Below the pieces are notes generated by a model. The model did not search any database. It saw only the letters and a list, made by a program, of their open reading frames with translations, and was not told the DNA's origin. The position numbers and the translations under genes are program-made. DNA of 64,000 nt from positions 1 to 64,000 of the forward strand of contig NZ_JAEMTA010000012.1 in NCBI RefSeq assembly GCF_016462545.1, in the 5' to 3' direction. Source of the stretch: Mycolicibacterium sp. GTDB lineage: Bacteria > Actinomycetota > Actinomycetes > Mycobacteriales > Mycobacteriaceae. This document shows positions 7,414 through 16,379 of the stretch, piece after piece; position 1 is the first letter of the stretch, and every line of letters starts with the position of its first letter.

Positions 7414-8301
7414 ATGGACGCCACGCTCGATCTGCGCACCGAGATACGCGAGTTTCTGAGGTCGCGACGGGCCCGCATTGCGCCCGAGATGGCCGGCCTG
7501 CCCGCCTATGGCGGCAATCGTCGGGTCAAGGGTCTGCGTCGTGAAGAGGTCGCGATACTCGCTGGGGTCTCGGTCGAGTACTACGTGCGCATCGAGCGCG
7601 GCAACCTAGCCGGCACCTCGGAGGGCGTGCTCGACGCGCTGGCCATGGCCCTGCAGTTCACCGAAGCGGAGCGCGATCACCTGTTCCATCTCGCACACCG
7701 GTCAGGAGAGTCCAGCGGACGACGGCACTGCGAACCTCGCGCGACGGTGCGTCCGGCGCTGCAAGAGGTGCTCGACGCCATGACTGCTGCGCCGGCGTGG
7801 ATCCGCAATGGACGCCACGACTTACTCGCCATCAATCACCTCGGCCGCGCGCTGTACGCACCGGTGCTGGCCGACCCGCGACGGCCCGCCAATACGGCAC
7901 GGTTCGTCTACTTGAATCCCAGGGCGGCCGAGAGATTCTTCGTCGACTACGACCAGGTGGTGCGCAATGTGGCCGCGACGCTGCGTATGGAAGTGGGCCG
8001 AAATCCCCACGACGAGGAGCTGATTGCGCTCGTAGACGAATTATCAACGTGCAGTAAGCAATTCCGGCAGCAATGGGAATCTCAGGACGTGCGGCTGCAC
8101 GGGCACGGGAGCAAGCGTGTGAACCATCCGGTGGTCGGCCGGCTCGATCTGAACTTCGAGTCCTTGGACCTTCCCGCCGAACCCGGCCTATACCTGAACG
8201 TCTACACCGCACCTGCGGGAGGGCGGGAGGCCGACGGTCTGGCCCGGTTGGCGGCGTGGGCCGGCCAAGAGACGTTGGCGACCGAGTTACGTCGTCCCTG
8301 A
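7414..8301 (+). CDS. XRE/MmyB-like transcriptional regulator
   Basis: A 295-residue regulator. The N-terminal helix-turn-helix (about 10-75) carries the hallmark RRVKGLRREEVAILAGVSVEYYVRIERG. The remainder (about 105-285) is the MmyB-like ligand-binding domain, with PAWIRNGRHDLLAINHLGRALYAP and NTARFVYLNPRAAERFFVDYD. Such regulators usually control an adjacent oxidoreductase and are thought to bind fatty-acid-like ligands. Here the natural target is the SDR just upstream on the same strand. The start is an ATG at 7414. Confidence 0.9.
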   Translation: MDATLDLRTEIREFLRSRRARIAPEMAGLPAYGGNRRVKGLRREEVAILAGVSVEYYVRIERGNLAGTSEGVLDALAMALQFTEAERDHLFHLAHRSGESSGRRHCEPRATVRPALQEVLDAMTAAPAWIRNGRHDLLAINHLGRALYAPVLADPRRPANTARFVYLNPRAAERFFVDYDQVVRNVAATLRMEVGRNPHDEELIALVDELSTCSKQFRQQWESQDVRLHGHGSKRVNHPVVGRLDLNFESLDLPAEPGLYLNVYTAPAGGREADGLARLAAWAGQETLATELRRP

Positions 8302-8381
8302 GGATGACTCGGTCCTGCGGTGCACTAGCCTTCGTTTCCGACGGCGAGCGCCAAACGGCGCCATCACCGCGGTGCGAGCCT

Positions 8382-9153
8382 TCAGCGACCGAGGCGCGTC
8401 TCGGGCAGGTGGTGGCCACCATCGGCCACCAGCACCGAACCGGTGACGAAGGAGGCCGATTCGTGCGCGAGGAACAAGACGCACGACGCAACCTCCTCAG
8501 GCGTGCCGCTGCGACCCATTGCCCCTTCGGCCGCCGCGGCGGCCTCGAAGGGCAGCTGCGAGCCAGTTGACACATAGCCCGGCGCAACGACATTCACGGT
8601 CACGCCGTTACGGACCACCTCGAGTGCCAGCGCCTGCGTAAGTCCCACCAGGGCGGCCTTGGCTGCGGTGTAGGTCGCCTGACCGGGCATCGCATTGACC
8701 GTGCCGGTGGTGGACCCGACCGTGACGATGCGTCCGTACCCAGCCGACCGCATCACCGGAACGACCGCCCGACACATCAGGAAGGCCGTAGTGGCGCCAT
8801 CGCGCCATCGCGGCGTCCCAGTCGGCCAAGGACAGGTCCGCGACGTCGTCGTCGGCATCCCAGCCCGAGGACACCGAGGTCATTCCGGCGTTGTTCACCA
8901 GCACGTCGAGGCGCCCCCACCGATTCATCGCCTCTCGAACGAGAACGTCGGCGGCGCCGTCGACCGTGAGGTCGGCGACGACACCAATCGCCGCGTCCCC
9001 AAACTCCGAGGCCCGCTCGTGAACTCGATCCGTGGTCGCGCCCAACACCACTCGCGCACCTTCGGCCACCAACTGGCGGACGACCGCCACACCAAGGCCG
9101 GTCGGGGATCCGGCGCCCGTCACGATTGCCACCCGGTCCTTGAAGCGAGTCAC
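8382..9153 (-). pseudogene. SDR gene split by a +1 frameshift
   Basis: Two reverse frames together make one SDR of about 256 residues. The first half, from a GTG at 9153 with GGAGGA upstream, has VTGAGSPTGLGVAV and LVNNAGM. The second half resumes in another frame with RDGATTAFLMCRAVV, GSTTGTVNAM, YTAAKAALVGLT and DGG. The break lies at about 8797-8810, where an 8-base unit gatggcgc is tandemly repeated in the coding strand. Removing one base there restores DWDAAM-RDGATTAF, exactly the SDR pattern. Either the gene is inactivated, the frame is recoded, or the base is a sequence error. Everything else in the gene is intact. Confidence 0.8.
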
Positions 9154-9363
9154 GATCACCGTCCTCCGGGCGTTGGTCGGATGACCATCGCACTGTGAAT
9201 GAAAGTTACCCGACACGACCCCGGCCACCGAGAGCAGCGGGTTTCAGAAGTCCGACATACCAGCGTCGAATCGAGTGCTCGCCGGGCGATACGCCTGAGA
9301 CTGAGAGGCCTACGGTTCAGCGGGCATTTGACCTGCATCGTGGGGAGACGCGAGAGTGAGTCC

Positions 9364-9963
9364 ATGAGGACGATCACATACCGGCATACGGCAGTCGTCG
9401 GCCTGGCCGCCGTTGCATTGCTCACCGTGGGCTGCAGCAATGGCCAGAGCATCAATGCGTCGGCGCCACAGGTCGGGTTGATCGCCACCTCCGAGACTGC
9501 AACCCCGCCCGCCGAAGTGAAACTCACCGGGGAGAGAGATGTCGAGGTCACGCTGACCGGTCCCATTGCGGCCAAGTACGCGTCGGCAACCGAGTATCAG
9601 CGCCAGGCTCTCGGCAAACCACTGACGGGTGACCGTAATGCTGGAGCGCGGGAGAGCGGCGTGGTGTTCCAACAGTTCCAGGGCGGCGTGATCACTGCCA
9701 AGAACGGCGACCCGGGCACGCCTGGGTACATCACGTGGGGCAGGATCCGGGAGGCCTGGAATGTCCAGCGCGACCCACAGGGCGTGCCGTCGGTCACCGG
9801 CGATAATGGCTCAGTGGGCCCGCTGGGCGCGCCCACCAGTGACGAGAACACCGTCGGCGATCTCCTCGTCACGACCTTCGAGCACGGCAAGATCACCTAC
9901 GACGCGAAGACGAACCAGGTCGAGGTGACGGTCAACGGCAAGGTCGTACCTTCCGGGCTCTGA
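9364..9963 (+). CDS. LGFP-repeat lipoprotein
   Basis: A 199-residue lipoprotein. A hydrophobic signal ends in a lipobox LLTVGC at about residue 24. The mature part carries two LGFP-like repeats: one around GVVFQQFQGGVITAKNG and a clearer one with GPLGAPTSDEN followed by TTFEHGKITYDAKTNQVEV. LGFP repeats bind or anchor to the arabinogalactan/mycolate cell envelope in Corynebacteriales, supporting a mycolate-bearing host. The Met at 9364 is chosen because the 55 residues upstream have no signal character. It converges on the GMC gene with one base between stops. Confidence 0.8.
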   Translation: MRTITYRHTAVVGLAAVALLTVGCSNGQSINASAPQVGLIATSETATPPAEVKLTGERDVEVTLTGPIAAKYASATEYQRQALGKPLTGDRNAGARESGVVFQQFQGGVITAKNGDPGTPGYITWGRIREAWNVQRDPQGVPSVTGDNGSVGPLGAPTSDENTVGDLLVTTFEHGKITYDAKTNQVEVTVNGKVVPSGL

Positions 9964-9964
9964 C

Positions 9965-11671
9965 TTACCCGAGGATCGCCCGCGCTGCGCGCTCTGCGAT
10001 GAGCATGACCGGCGCGTTGGTGTTCCCGGACGTGATGGTCGGCATCGCCGAAGCGTCAACCACTCGAAGGCCCGCGACGCGGTATACCCGGCAGTCGGTG
10101 TCCAAGACTGTGGCAGCCGACCGCGGAAGGCCTTGAGCGTCAAAGGCTCCCATCGCGCAGGTGCCCACCGGGTGGAAGATGGTCGTACCGAGCTCGCATG
10201 CCGCCTGCTGGAGGTCTTCGTCGCTCACCAACTGCGGGCCGGGAAGCAGCTCCTCCGGGCGGTAGCGGGCCAGGGACGGTGCCGCCATGATCTGCCGGGT
10301 CATCCTCAAGCCCCGCACCGCTGCTTCACGATCGGCGTCAGTGGACAGGTAGTTGCAGTTGATCCTCGGGTAGGTCAGCGGATCTGCACTGGTCATCCGC
10401 ACATGACCCCGCGAGGTGGGGCGCAGGTTGCACACCGATGGTGTGATTGCTCCGAAACGGTGCAGCGGTTCGCCGAACTTGGCCAAGGACAAGGGCTGCA
10501 CATGCCATTCCAAATCGGGACTGGCCAACGCGGGATCACTCTTGGCGAACGCGCCCAGCGTGGAGGGTGGCATGGTCATGGGCCCTGAGCGCAGCAGGGC
10601 GTACTGAAGTCCCATGCCTGCACGGGTTATCCAATTGCGGTACAGCGTGTTGACGGTCCGGGCGCCCCGCACCCGGTAGACAGTGCGCAACTGCAGGTGG
10701 TCCTGGAGGTTTTCACCGACGCCCGGCAGATCGACGGCCACCGGCACCTGATGCTGGGCGAGGAGCCCGGCGGGGCCGAGACCCGAGGCCTGCATGAGAT
10801 GCGGCGACCCAATTGCGCCGGCGCTCAGGATCACCTCCCGGCGAGCCAGGATGTCGATGATGTGGCCATCCTTGAGCAACCGCACACCGGTGGCACGGCG
10901 TCGAGCCGTGATCCAGGCACCGCGCCGCTGATCCTCGTGGACCTGGTCGTCCATCGACAGCTTCACGGCCTGGGTGTCGGTGTAGACGGTGAGATTCGGT
11001 CGATGGGCGACGGGATGCAGAAAGGCATCGGCCATCGACCAGCGACGGCCGCGCCGTTGGTTGACGTGAAAGTACGCACTGCCAGCGTTGTCGCCGCGGT
11101 TGAACTCGTCGATGGGGGAGATGCCCACCTGTTCGGCGGCGGACTGCCAGGCGTCCAAGATCTTCCAGCGCACCCGCGGTCGCTCGACGGCGATCTCACC
11201 ACCGGCGCCATGCCACTCGTCGGCTCCGCCGAAGTAGTCCTCCAACTCCTTGTAGATCGCCAGAGTCTCGCCGGAGCCGTCCGGGCCACCCCACCGCCAA
11301 CGATCGTCCCCGGTGGCCTGCGCCCATAGCTCGTAATCGCTTGCTTGTCCCCGCATATGGATCATGGCGTTGATCGACGAGGAGCCGCCGATCACACGGC
11401 CGCGCGCGTAGTGAATGCTGCGGCCGGCCAGACCTGGGTCAGCCTCGGTGGTGAAGCACCAGTCGGTGCGGGGGTTGGCGATGGTGTACAGATAGCCCAC
11501 CGGCACCTTGATCCAGAACCAGTCGTCCTTGCCGCCAGCCTCGATCAGGAGCACCCGGTGATCGGGGTTGGCGCTGAGACGGTTCGCGAGCAGGCAGCCC
11601 GCACTGCCCGCTCCCACGATGACGTAGTCGAATTCGGCATCGAAGTCAGGGGAGGGGCTCAGCTTCGGCAT
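9965..11671 (-). CDS. GMC-family FAD oxidoreductase (choline/alcohol dehydrogenase-like)
   Basis: A 568-residue flavoprotein of normal length. The FAD GAGSAG loop is at residues 20-25, the first GMC signature (GRVIGGSSSINAMIHMRG) at about 90-108, and the second (GAIGSPHLMQASGLGP) near 290. The catalytic pair is visible near the C-terminus: His in HPVGTCAMG and Asn in TSGNTNAP. These enzymes oxidise alcohols with FAD; choline, long-chain alcohols or polyethylene-glycol-type substrates are possible. The Met at 11671 has an ideal GGAGGA site. Confidence 0.92.
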   Translation of the reverse strand: MPKLSPSPDFDAEFDYVIVGAGSAGCLLANRLSANPDHRVLLIEAGGKDDWFWIKVPVGYLYTIANPRTDWCFTTEADPGLAGRSIHYARGRVIGGSSSINAMIHMRGQASDYELWAQATGDDRWRWGGPDGSGETLAIYKELEDYFGGADEWHGAGGEIAVERPRVRWKILDAWQSAAEQVGISPIDEFNRGDNAGSAYFHVNQRRGRRWSMADAFLHPVAHRPNLTVYTDTQAVKLSMDDQVHEDQRRGAWITARRRATGVRLLKDGHIIDILARREVILSAGAIGSPHLMQASGLGPAGLLAQHQVPVAVDLPGVGENLQDHLQLRTVYRVRGARTVNTLYRNWITRAGMGLQYALLRSGPMTMPPSTLGAFAKSDPALASPDLEWHVQPLSLAKFGEPLHRFGAITPSVCNLRPTSRGHVRMTSADPLTYPRINCNYLSTDADREAAVRGLRMTRQIMAAPSLARYRPEELLPGPQLVSDEDLQQAACELGTTIFHPVGTCAMGAFDAQGLPRSAATVLDTDCRVYRVAGLRVVDASAMPTITSGNTNAPVMLIAERAARAILG

Positions 11672-11762
11672 CGTTCCTCCATGGCGTTGAATGCATGTCA
11701 AACCGTGCGATGACCGTCATCGTCGCGACCGAGACTATGACTACCTAGCGTGTAGTAGTCCC

Positions 11763-12035
11763 ATGGGGATGCGTGAGCGACACGTCGTACCTACCTGGGT
11801 GGTTGTCGGCAAGGATGACGGGGTGTCTGGTGTGAAGTTCGTGCGGCGCGTCGACGGGTTGACGTACGAGTTCTCTGACGACGGGGAAGCTCATGGCTTC
11901 CCGTCGTATAAGCGGGTCGACCTCGATATCTGGTGTCGCCGACTGCCCGACTTCGGTTGGGTGGTGTGCAATGCGGCCGACGAGGTGTCTAGTCGCCCGT
12001 CCTCGGCCGGCGTCAGGTTCAGCTCTAGTGGATGA
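11763..12035 (+). CDS. Hypothetical protein, doubtful
   Basis: A 90-residue frame starting at an ATG at 11763, with GTG alternatives at 11823 and 11832. The middle part (VKFVRRVDGLTYEFSDDGEAHGFPSYKRVDLDIWCRRLPDFGWVVCN) has a protein-like mix of aromatic and charged residues. The last 15 residues look non-coding, so it may be a decayed or truncated gene. No family was recognised. It occupies the otherwise empty 517-base gap between the GMC and SpoIIAA-like genes. Confidence 0.35.
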   Translation: MGMRERHVVPTWVVVGKDDGVSGVKFVRRVDGLTYEFSDDGEAHGFPSYKRVDLDIWCRRLPDFGWVVCNAADEVSSRPSSAGVRFSSSG

Positions 12036-12188
12036 CGTCGATCATCGATTAAGCAGCGAATCGCATTGGCAGAGAGACGCTTTCGCCACACTAGGCGGGT
12101 TGTGTTGGCTTCCGCCGTCGTTGTCCCGTTGACGCGAAGCCGTAGCCCCTGGGCGTGAAAGGCGCAGCAGGTGTCGTCGGGCCGCCAG

Positions 12189-12557
12189 TCAGCCGGCGGC
12201 CCACTGCGTGGCCAGCTCGAGTTCATCGAGGCCGAACATGCGCAACTCGCCGGGGACCATCCAGGCGAAGGCGTGCATCATGTGAACGACCCAGTCCTTG
12301 TCGGACACGACTGCCACCCGCTTGAAATCCGAGTGATGCTTCATCAAGGTACCGAAGCCCAGCTTCAGGTCCTCGACCATGCCACCGGGGCTGATGCCTT
12401 CGTAATCCGGCGCGATGACCTCCACGATTCTGATCTCACCGGTCTCGACGAGTTCCTCCATCGTCGTCTTGAATTCGCGCAGATCGTCACCGTGCAGACG
12501 TCCCGACACCCGGAGGCCGGTCACTCCCCGTGGCATGTTTGACAGCACCTCAATCAT
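12189..12557 (-). CDS. SpoIIAA-like (STAS/SEC14-type) protein
   Basis: A 122-residue protein matching the SpoIIAA-like family. It begins IEVLSNMPRGVTGLRVSGRLHGDDLREF, with the LRVSG strand typical of STAS folds. It continues with DLKLGFGTLMKHHSDFKRVAVVSDKDWVVHMMHAFAWMVPGELRMFGLDELELATQW, which is the family's conserved C-terminal half. These are small cytosolic proteins, possibly binding nonpolar ligands. The start at 12557 has AAAGGAGA upstream. It stands alone. Confidence 0.85.
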   Translation of the reverse strand: MIEVLSNMPRGVTGLRVSGRLHGDDLREFKTTMEELVETGEIRIVEVIAPDYEGISPGGMVEDLKLGFGTLMKHHSDFKRVAVVSDKDWVVHMMHAFAWMVPGELRMFGLDELELATQWAAG

Positions 12558-12758
12558 CGCTTCTCCTTTGTCGCGGGGTCCAGTTCGCGAGAATTCCGCT
12601 GTCCTACAATGCTTTTGCAACTCAGTGCACAGCGCATTCTGCAGCCGATTTCAACGTAACTCACCCTTGGGAGCGGCCAATAGAGACCTTCGACTCTTGA
12701 TGTCGATGGCTTGCAGCAGTCGGTGGTTCACTAGTCGTCGCTGCCCCTCACGCGCGAA

Positions 12759-12790
12759 AGAGCGGTGACCCGATGTGGGGTCACCGCTCT
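12759..12790 (-). terminator. 13-bp perfect hairpin, terminator
   Basis: Arms 12759-12771 (agagcggtgaccc) and 12778-12790 pair over 13 bp with a 6-base loop. The hairpin lies about 20 bases past the stop of the small Gly/Asn/Trp-rich gene on the reverse strand. There is no long T-run, as is common for mycobacterial terminators. Confidence 0.75.
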
Positions 12791-12810
12791 CGCGTGGATC
12801 AGACGTGCTG

Positions 12811-13125
12811 CTAGACGCAGAAGGGGCCGATGCAGATGCCGCCGTTGGGCTCCCAGCCACCGTTCCAACCGCCTGGGATGGGACCGCCACCGTTGTTCCA
12901 ACCGTTGTTCCAGCCGCCGTTGTTCCAACCGCGGTTCCAATCGCCACCACGGCCATGGTCACCGTCCCAGCCGCCGTGGTCGCCTCGGTCGGTGGCCCAG
13001 CTGGCCGGCACCGGGGCGTCATGGCCAGTCTCCGCGCTGGCGACGCCGGTGCTGACGCCCAAGGCGCCCGCCGCGAGGCCACCCGCAACTGCCATACCGG
13101 CAAGAATCCTCTTCGCGTTCATCAT
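12811..13125 (-). CDS. Small secreted Gly/Asn/Trp-rich protein
   Basis: A 104-residue protein with a signal peptide (MMNAKRILAGMAVAGGLAAGALG, cleavage near ASAE) and a mature part made of degenerate NGGWNNGWNNGG units. It ends in GICIGPFCV, whose two Cys could form a small loop. The composition suggests a flexible surface or cell-wall protein. The GICIGP-type ending recurs in small exported mycobacterial proteins. The ribosome site AAAGGA lies 12-13 bases upstream of the first Met (15-16 from the second). A strong hairpin terminates the transcript. Confidence 0.75.
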   Translation of the reverse strand: MMNAKRILAGMAVAGGLAAGALGVSTGVASAETGHDAPVPASWATDRGDHGGWDGDHGRGGDWNRGWNNGGWNNGWNNGGGPIPGGWNGGWEPNGGICIGPFCV

Positions 13126-13553
13126 CGTTCATGTCCTTTCTGGTACCGAACGGCAGCTCAACCGAAGATCGGTGATCGCCATAGACATCGGGTTGGGGTT
13201 GTCCCGATCGGTCCCTACCTACAACCAACCTCCCACCCAATATATTGCTTAGCTATGTTAAGTACGAGCTGTGTACAACATAAGCGCCTGCACGAGCGCG
13301 TAGACGCGGTAGGCGGGCCATGGGCGCCGACGGACGGCCGGTGGTCTGGCCCGCCGGGCGCCTGGTCCCCGTCACGACGGTGGGCGGGTGAGGACCGAGC
13401 CGATGAGTTTTGTTGGCACCGGCGGTCTGTTCGTTGGAAAGGGTCACGGCGTGCCCAAGACAACAGTGTTGCTGACCGTAATCAGCCCATGGGACGGTGT
13501 CGTCGAAGAGCTAGGAAGGGGAGTGCAGTGAAAAGGATCGAGTAGGCCGCGGT
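13126..13553. other. Intergenic region, probable promoter only
   Basis: No convincing gene in 428 bases. The only notable feature is an AT-rich patch at about 13236-13262 (around caatatattgcttagc) in otherwise GC-rich DNA, suitable for a promoter of the reverse-strand gene at 13125. Open frames here have non-coding composition. Confidence 0.4.
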
Positions 13554-13982
13554 ATGCGCGGCGTCCTCGCTGCATCGGTAACCGCGTGCACGGGCGTCTC
13601 GCGAGACGCGGCGCATACTGATCCGTCGGCTGCGCCCATCGCCACGACCAAAGGGTTGTGCTCCGCGGTGACTGCCCAGGTCTTGGAATCGGCCGCGTTA
13701 CGCCGATTTGGTGGTCCGCCCGATGAGCCGTTCACGGTCTCAAAGGTGCTGTGCGCCGATGACTGGGCAAAGGTCTTGATCGACACGAGGCCCGTTCGCA
13801 ACGCGAATCCCCCCAGCATCGTGCTGTTTCACGACGACGCCCCGTCGAGCTCGACGGTGGTGCGCCCGGTCACCGAGACCCAGCGCTCGCGTTCACCCAC
13901 CGGTGCGGCCACCACGATGGTGGCGCGCGGGTCGTTCCGCAGGTGCCGGACCCGCAATGCCCCAGGCGCGGTGAAGATCTGA
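13554..13982 (+). pseudogene. Truncated secreted/lipoprotein-like gene
   Basis: The first about 95 residues read like an exported protein: a very short leader (MRGVLAASVTACTG, lipobox-like), then a domain with AALRRFGGPPDEPFTVSKVLCADDWAKVLID and SIVLFHDD. After that the frame runs about 150 bases antisense into the PPOX-type gene and becomes low-complexity Arg/Ser. An in-frame stop just before 13554 also removes any longer leader. Both ends therefore look damaged. It is best read as a gene that lost its 3' end near 13840. Confidence 0.5.
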
Positions 13983-14119
13983 ATGACACCGTCATCGGTG
14001 TACTCGAACCACACCGGTCTCGGTTGGGCTGGGGTGGGGCCGCCGGCGACGGTCAGGAAGCCATAGAGGGGTCGGCGTACGAGCTCCTGGTCCTCCGGGG
14101 TCAGCAGGGGATCGCTCAT
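13829..14119 (-). CDS. PPOX/F420-type flavin-binding protein, probably C-terminally truncated
   Basis: A 96-residue protein of the split-barrel pyridoxamine-phosphate-oxidase/F420 family. It shows RRPLYGFLTVAGGPTPAQPRPVWFEY, DDGVIQIFTAPGALRVRHLRNDPRATIVVAAP and WVSVTGRTTVEL. Family members are usually 130-150 residues; here the protein stops right after the VEL strand, at the same spot where the convergent gene loses its reading. The Met at 14119 overlaps the NmrA-like gene's stop by 4 nt. A function in F420- or FMN-dependent redox chemistry is possible only if the shortened fold is stable. Confidence 0.7.
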   Translation of the reverse strand: MSDPLLTPEDQELVRRPLYGFLTVAGGPTPAQPRPVWFEYTDDGVIQIFTAPGALRVRHLRNDPRATIVVAAPVGERERWVSVTGRTTVELDGASS

Positions 14120-14961
14120 CGGCCCCATGCTCCGGTCGCTGCGGTCCGCAGGGCGTAGTCCTCGAAGGTCCTGGGCGGCCGCCCCAACACGTCGGCAACG
14201 CCGTCGGTCGTCGTTGCGATCAGACCGCGCTCCATCAGCACGTACATGTCAGCGAGGTGGTGGGCGTCGTTCTCGGTCCACCCGTCCTGGACGAGCGCAG
14301 CGGAGTAGGCGGCCGGAGAGATCTGCCGGTAGCCGACCGGGCGCCCGACGGCCCGGGAGATCAGCTCGACGGCCTCGGCGAAGGTGATCGACCGTGGGCC
14401 CGTCAACTCATGGATCTGCCCGCCGTGCCGCCCGGGCTCGGCGAGGACCGTGGCCGCGACCTCGGCGACGTCCTCGACGTCGATGAACGGTTCCGGCGCG
14501 CCGCCTGCGGGAAGCGCCAGTTCGCCGGCCATGATCGGGGCATGGAAGAGTTCTTCGCTGAAGTTCTGGTCAAAGTTGTTGGCACGCAGCACTGTCCACT
14601 CGAGTGCCGACGCGCGGACGGCTTCCTCGGCGGAGCGCATGTCCAATCCGAAGGTGGTATCGCCCCAGGAGTCCGCGCCACGCCCGGAAAGCAGGACCAG
14701 GCGCTGCACCCCGGCGGCCTCGGCGCGGGCGACGAACTCGTGCACCGGGCCGGGAACGCTCGGGGGTACCACGTAGACCGCGGCCACGTCGCGCAGTGCT
14801 GCGTCCCAGCCCTCGGGTTTGGACCAGTCGAACGTAGTCGCGCTGGACCGCGAGGCGGCTCGGACGGGCGTTCGGTTCAGCCGTAGGCGGGCGGCGACGC
14901 GCCGCCCCGTCTTGCCGGTGGCGCCAAGGACGAGAGTCACCGTGGTCGTGGTGTCGGTCAT
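14116..14961 (-). CDS. NmrA-like NAD(P)-binding protein (atypical SDR)
   Basis: A 281-residue protein with the GATGKTGRRVA nucleotide loop at about 13-23, LVLLSGRGAD, WTVLRANNFDQNFSE and FIDVEDVAEVAATVL. All of these are typical of the NmrA/atypical SDR family, which acts as an NAD(P)H oxidoreductase or redox sensor. It is the first gene of a pair with the PPOX-type gene and is divergent from an AraC-type regulator across an 80-base gap, which is the likely control point. Confidence 0.9.
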   Translation of the reverse strand: MTDTTTTVTLVLGATGKTGRRVAARLRLNRTPVRAASRSSATTFDWSKPEGWDAALRDVAAVYVVPPSVPGPVHEFVARAEAAGVQRLVLLSGRGADSWGDTTFGLDMRSAEEAVRASALEWTVLRANNFDQNFSEELFHAPIMAGELALPAGGAPEPFIDVEDVAEVAATVLAEPGRHGGQIHELTGPRSITFAEAVELISRAVGRPVGYRQISPAAYSAALVQDGWTENDAHHLADMYVLMERGLIATTTDGVADVLGRPPRTFEDYALRTAATGAWGR

Positions 14962-15041
14962 GTTTCCAGTGAACGGTCTCTGGCCGGACGAATCCATGGG
15001 TGAGCGACCGGATTGCCTGTCCAATCGTCTAATCTGACTGG

Positions 15042-16010
15042 GTGGACGTCTTCGATGACGTAATTCGCGCGGTACGGGCGCGGGGCTCGTTGTTTGGCAG
15101 CTCGACACACGCCCCGCCCTGGTCACTGCACTTCGTGGACGGCGCACCGCTGACGTTGTGCACGGTGCTGGGCGGGTCAGGCTGGATCGTCCCCGAGCAT
15201 GGCGAACCGGAATCGCTGGGCGCCTACGAGACGATCGTCGTGCGGGGACCCGGGACGTTCCACTTCGTCGACGTACTCGACACCGCGGCGGAACCGATCC
15301 TTTGTGGTGAGTCGTGCGCGACGCCTGAGCAGGGCGGTACACGACACCGGCTCGGCTGGCATGATCACACGGAAACGTGTTCGGCTGCAACCACGTTGAT
15401 CGTTGGAGCGTATCCCGTTCGAGGTGAAATCAGTCGGAGGCTGCTGGAGGCGCTGCCGGTGGTGTTGCGCGTGGAGGCCGGGGGAACGGGCGACGCCGTG
15501 TTGGACCACCTCGCCGCGGAGGTCGCCATCGACGCCCCGGGCCAACAAGTAGTGCTGGATCGGCTGCTGGACTGGATGCTGGTCTGCACGTTGCGCGAGT
15601 GGTTCGACCGGCCCGGAGGTCAGCCCCCGGCTTGGTGGACCGCGCAACGGGATCCGGTGGCTGGCGACGCGCTGCGCCTGTTACACGCCGACCCGGCCGC
15701 GGCGTGGACCGTGTCCTCGCTGGCCGGGCGGATCGGGGTATCGCGGTCGACGCTGGCCAAGCGATTCACCGATTTGGTCGGCGAGCCTCCGCTGACCTAT
15801 CTCACCCGCTGGCGGATGAGCCTCGCGGCGGACCTCCTGGTCGAGCAGACCGCGGCAACCATCGCGGACGTGGCAGGCACCGTCGGGTACAACGATGCGT
15901 TCGCGTTCAGTGCGGCGTTCAAACGGGTTCGTGGCGTCAACCCGAGCGAATTTCGGCGCGGCGCGGCCGCGGACGCACCAATGAGGAGTAGATCGCTCAC
16001 CGCTGGGTAA
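15042..16010 (+). CDS. AraC-family regulator with cupin domain
   Basis: A 322-residue regulator. The N-terminal cupin (about 1-190) matches the AraC_binding/cupin_6 type (APPWSLHFVDGAPLTLCTVLGGSGWI). The C-terminal double helix-turn-helix (about 205-305) has GRIGVSRSTLAKRFTDLVGEPPLTYLTRWRM and VAGTVGYNDAFAFSAAFKRVRGVNPSEFRR. The start is a GTG at 15042. It is divergent from the NmrA/PPOX pair and probably controls it. Confidence 0.92.
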   Translation: MDVFDDVIRAVRARGSLFGSSTHAPPWSLHFVDGAPLTLCTVLGGSGWIVPEHGEPESLGAYETIVVRGPGTFHFVDVLDTAAEPILCGESCATPEQGGTRHRLGWHDHTETCSAATTLIVGAYPVRGEISRRLLEALPVVLRVEAGGTGDAVLDHLAAEVAIDAPGQQVVLDRLLDWMLVCTLREWFDRPGGQPPAWWTAQRDPVAGDALRLLHADPAAAWTVSSLAGRIGVSRSTLAKRFTDLVGEPPLTYLTRWRMSLAADLLVEQTAATIADVAGTVGYNDAFAFSAAFKRVRGVNPSEFRRGAAADAPMRSRSLTAG

Positions 16011-16379
16011 GCACGTCGCCATTCCACCAGTGGCGCATGTTGGCCGACTCGCCGACAGTCGTGGTGTCAGCTCGCTAACGGTCGCGGACACTCGTCTTCG
16101 CGCCCGTCACGCTAATCGCTCGCGTCGTGTGCTCCCCACGCTTGAGCCCTACGTCGCAGCGCGCAGCGGACGCGTGCGACAGGTGCTGGCGATCAGCTAT
16201 CAGCACCCGGGGCGCCTAGTCGATACGACTCATCCGCTCGTACTTGCTGGAGACCCACACACCGTTCCCATGGGTGAATTGGAAACGGTGTGAACCTGCT
16301 GCTGTGCAACACTTTCTGGTTCGCCATCACGAAACTACGCATGGCTGGCCGCCGGCACCATCCACCGGGGATGGCGGTG
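16011..16379. other. Intergenic stretch without a gene
   Basis: No supportable coding region. A 9-bp inverted repeat sits at 16258-16292 (listed separately). The rest has no recognisable signal; it probably includes decayed sequence of the monooxygenase remnant that follows. Confidence 0.4.
16258..16292. repeat. Inverted repeat, 9-bp arms
   Basis: Arms CACACCGTT (16258-16266) and AACGGTGTG (16284-16292) are separated by 17 bases; two further bases next to the arms also nearly match. It could be a hairpin ending the AraC transcript, about 250 bases past its stop, or an old operator of the broken monooxygenase gene. Confidence 0.4.

Noticed and set aside
12841..12960. Tandem DNA repeat within the Gly/Asn/Trp-rich gene
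   Set aside because: The repeats follow from the protein's NGGWNN units; they are coding and not a separate repeat element.
13554..13620. Lipoprotein signal for the 13554 frame
   Set aside because: VTAC looks like a lipobox, but the leader before it is only about 10 residues with one Arg, too short to be convincing; kept only as part of a damaged gene.
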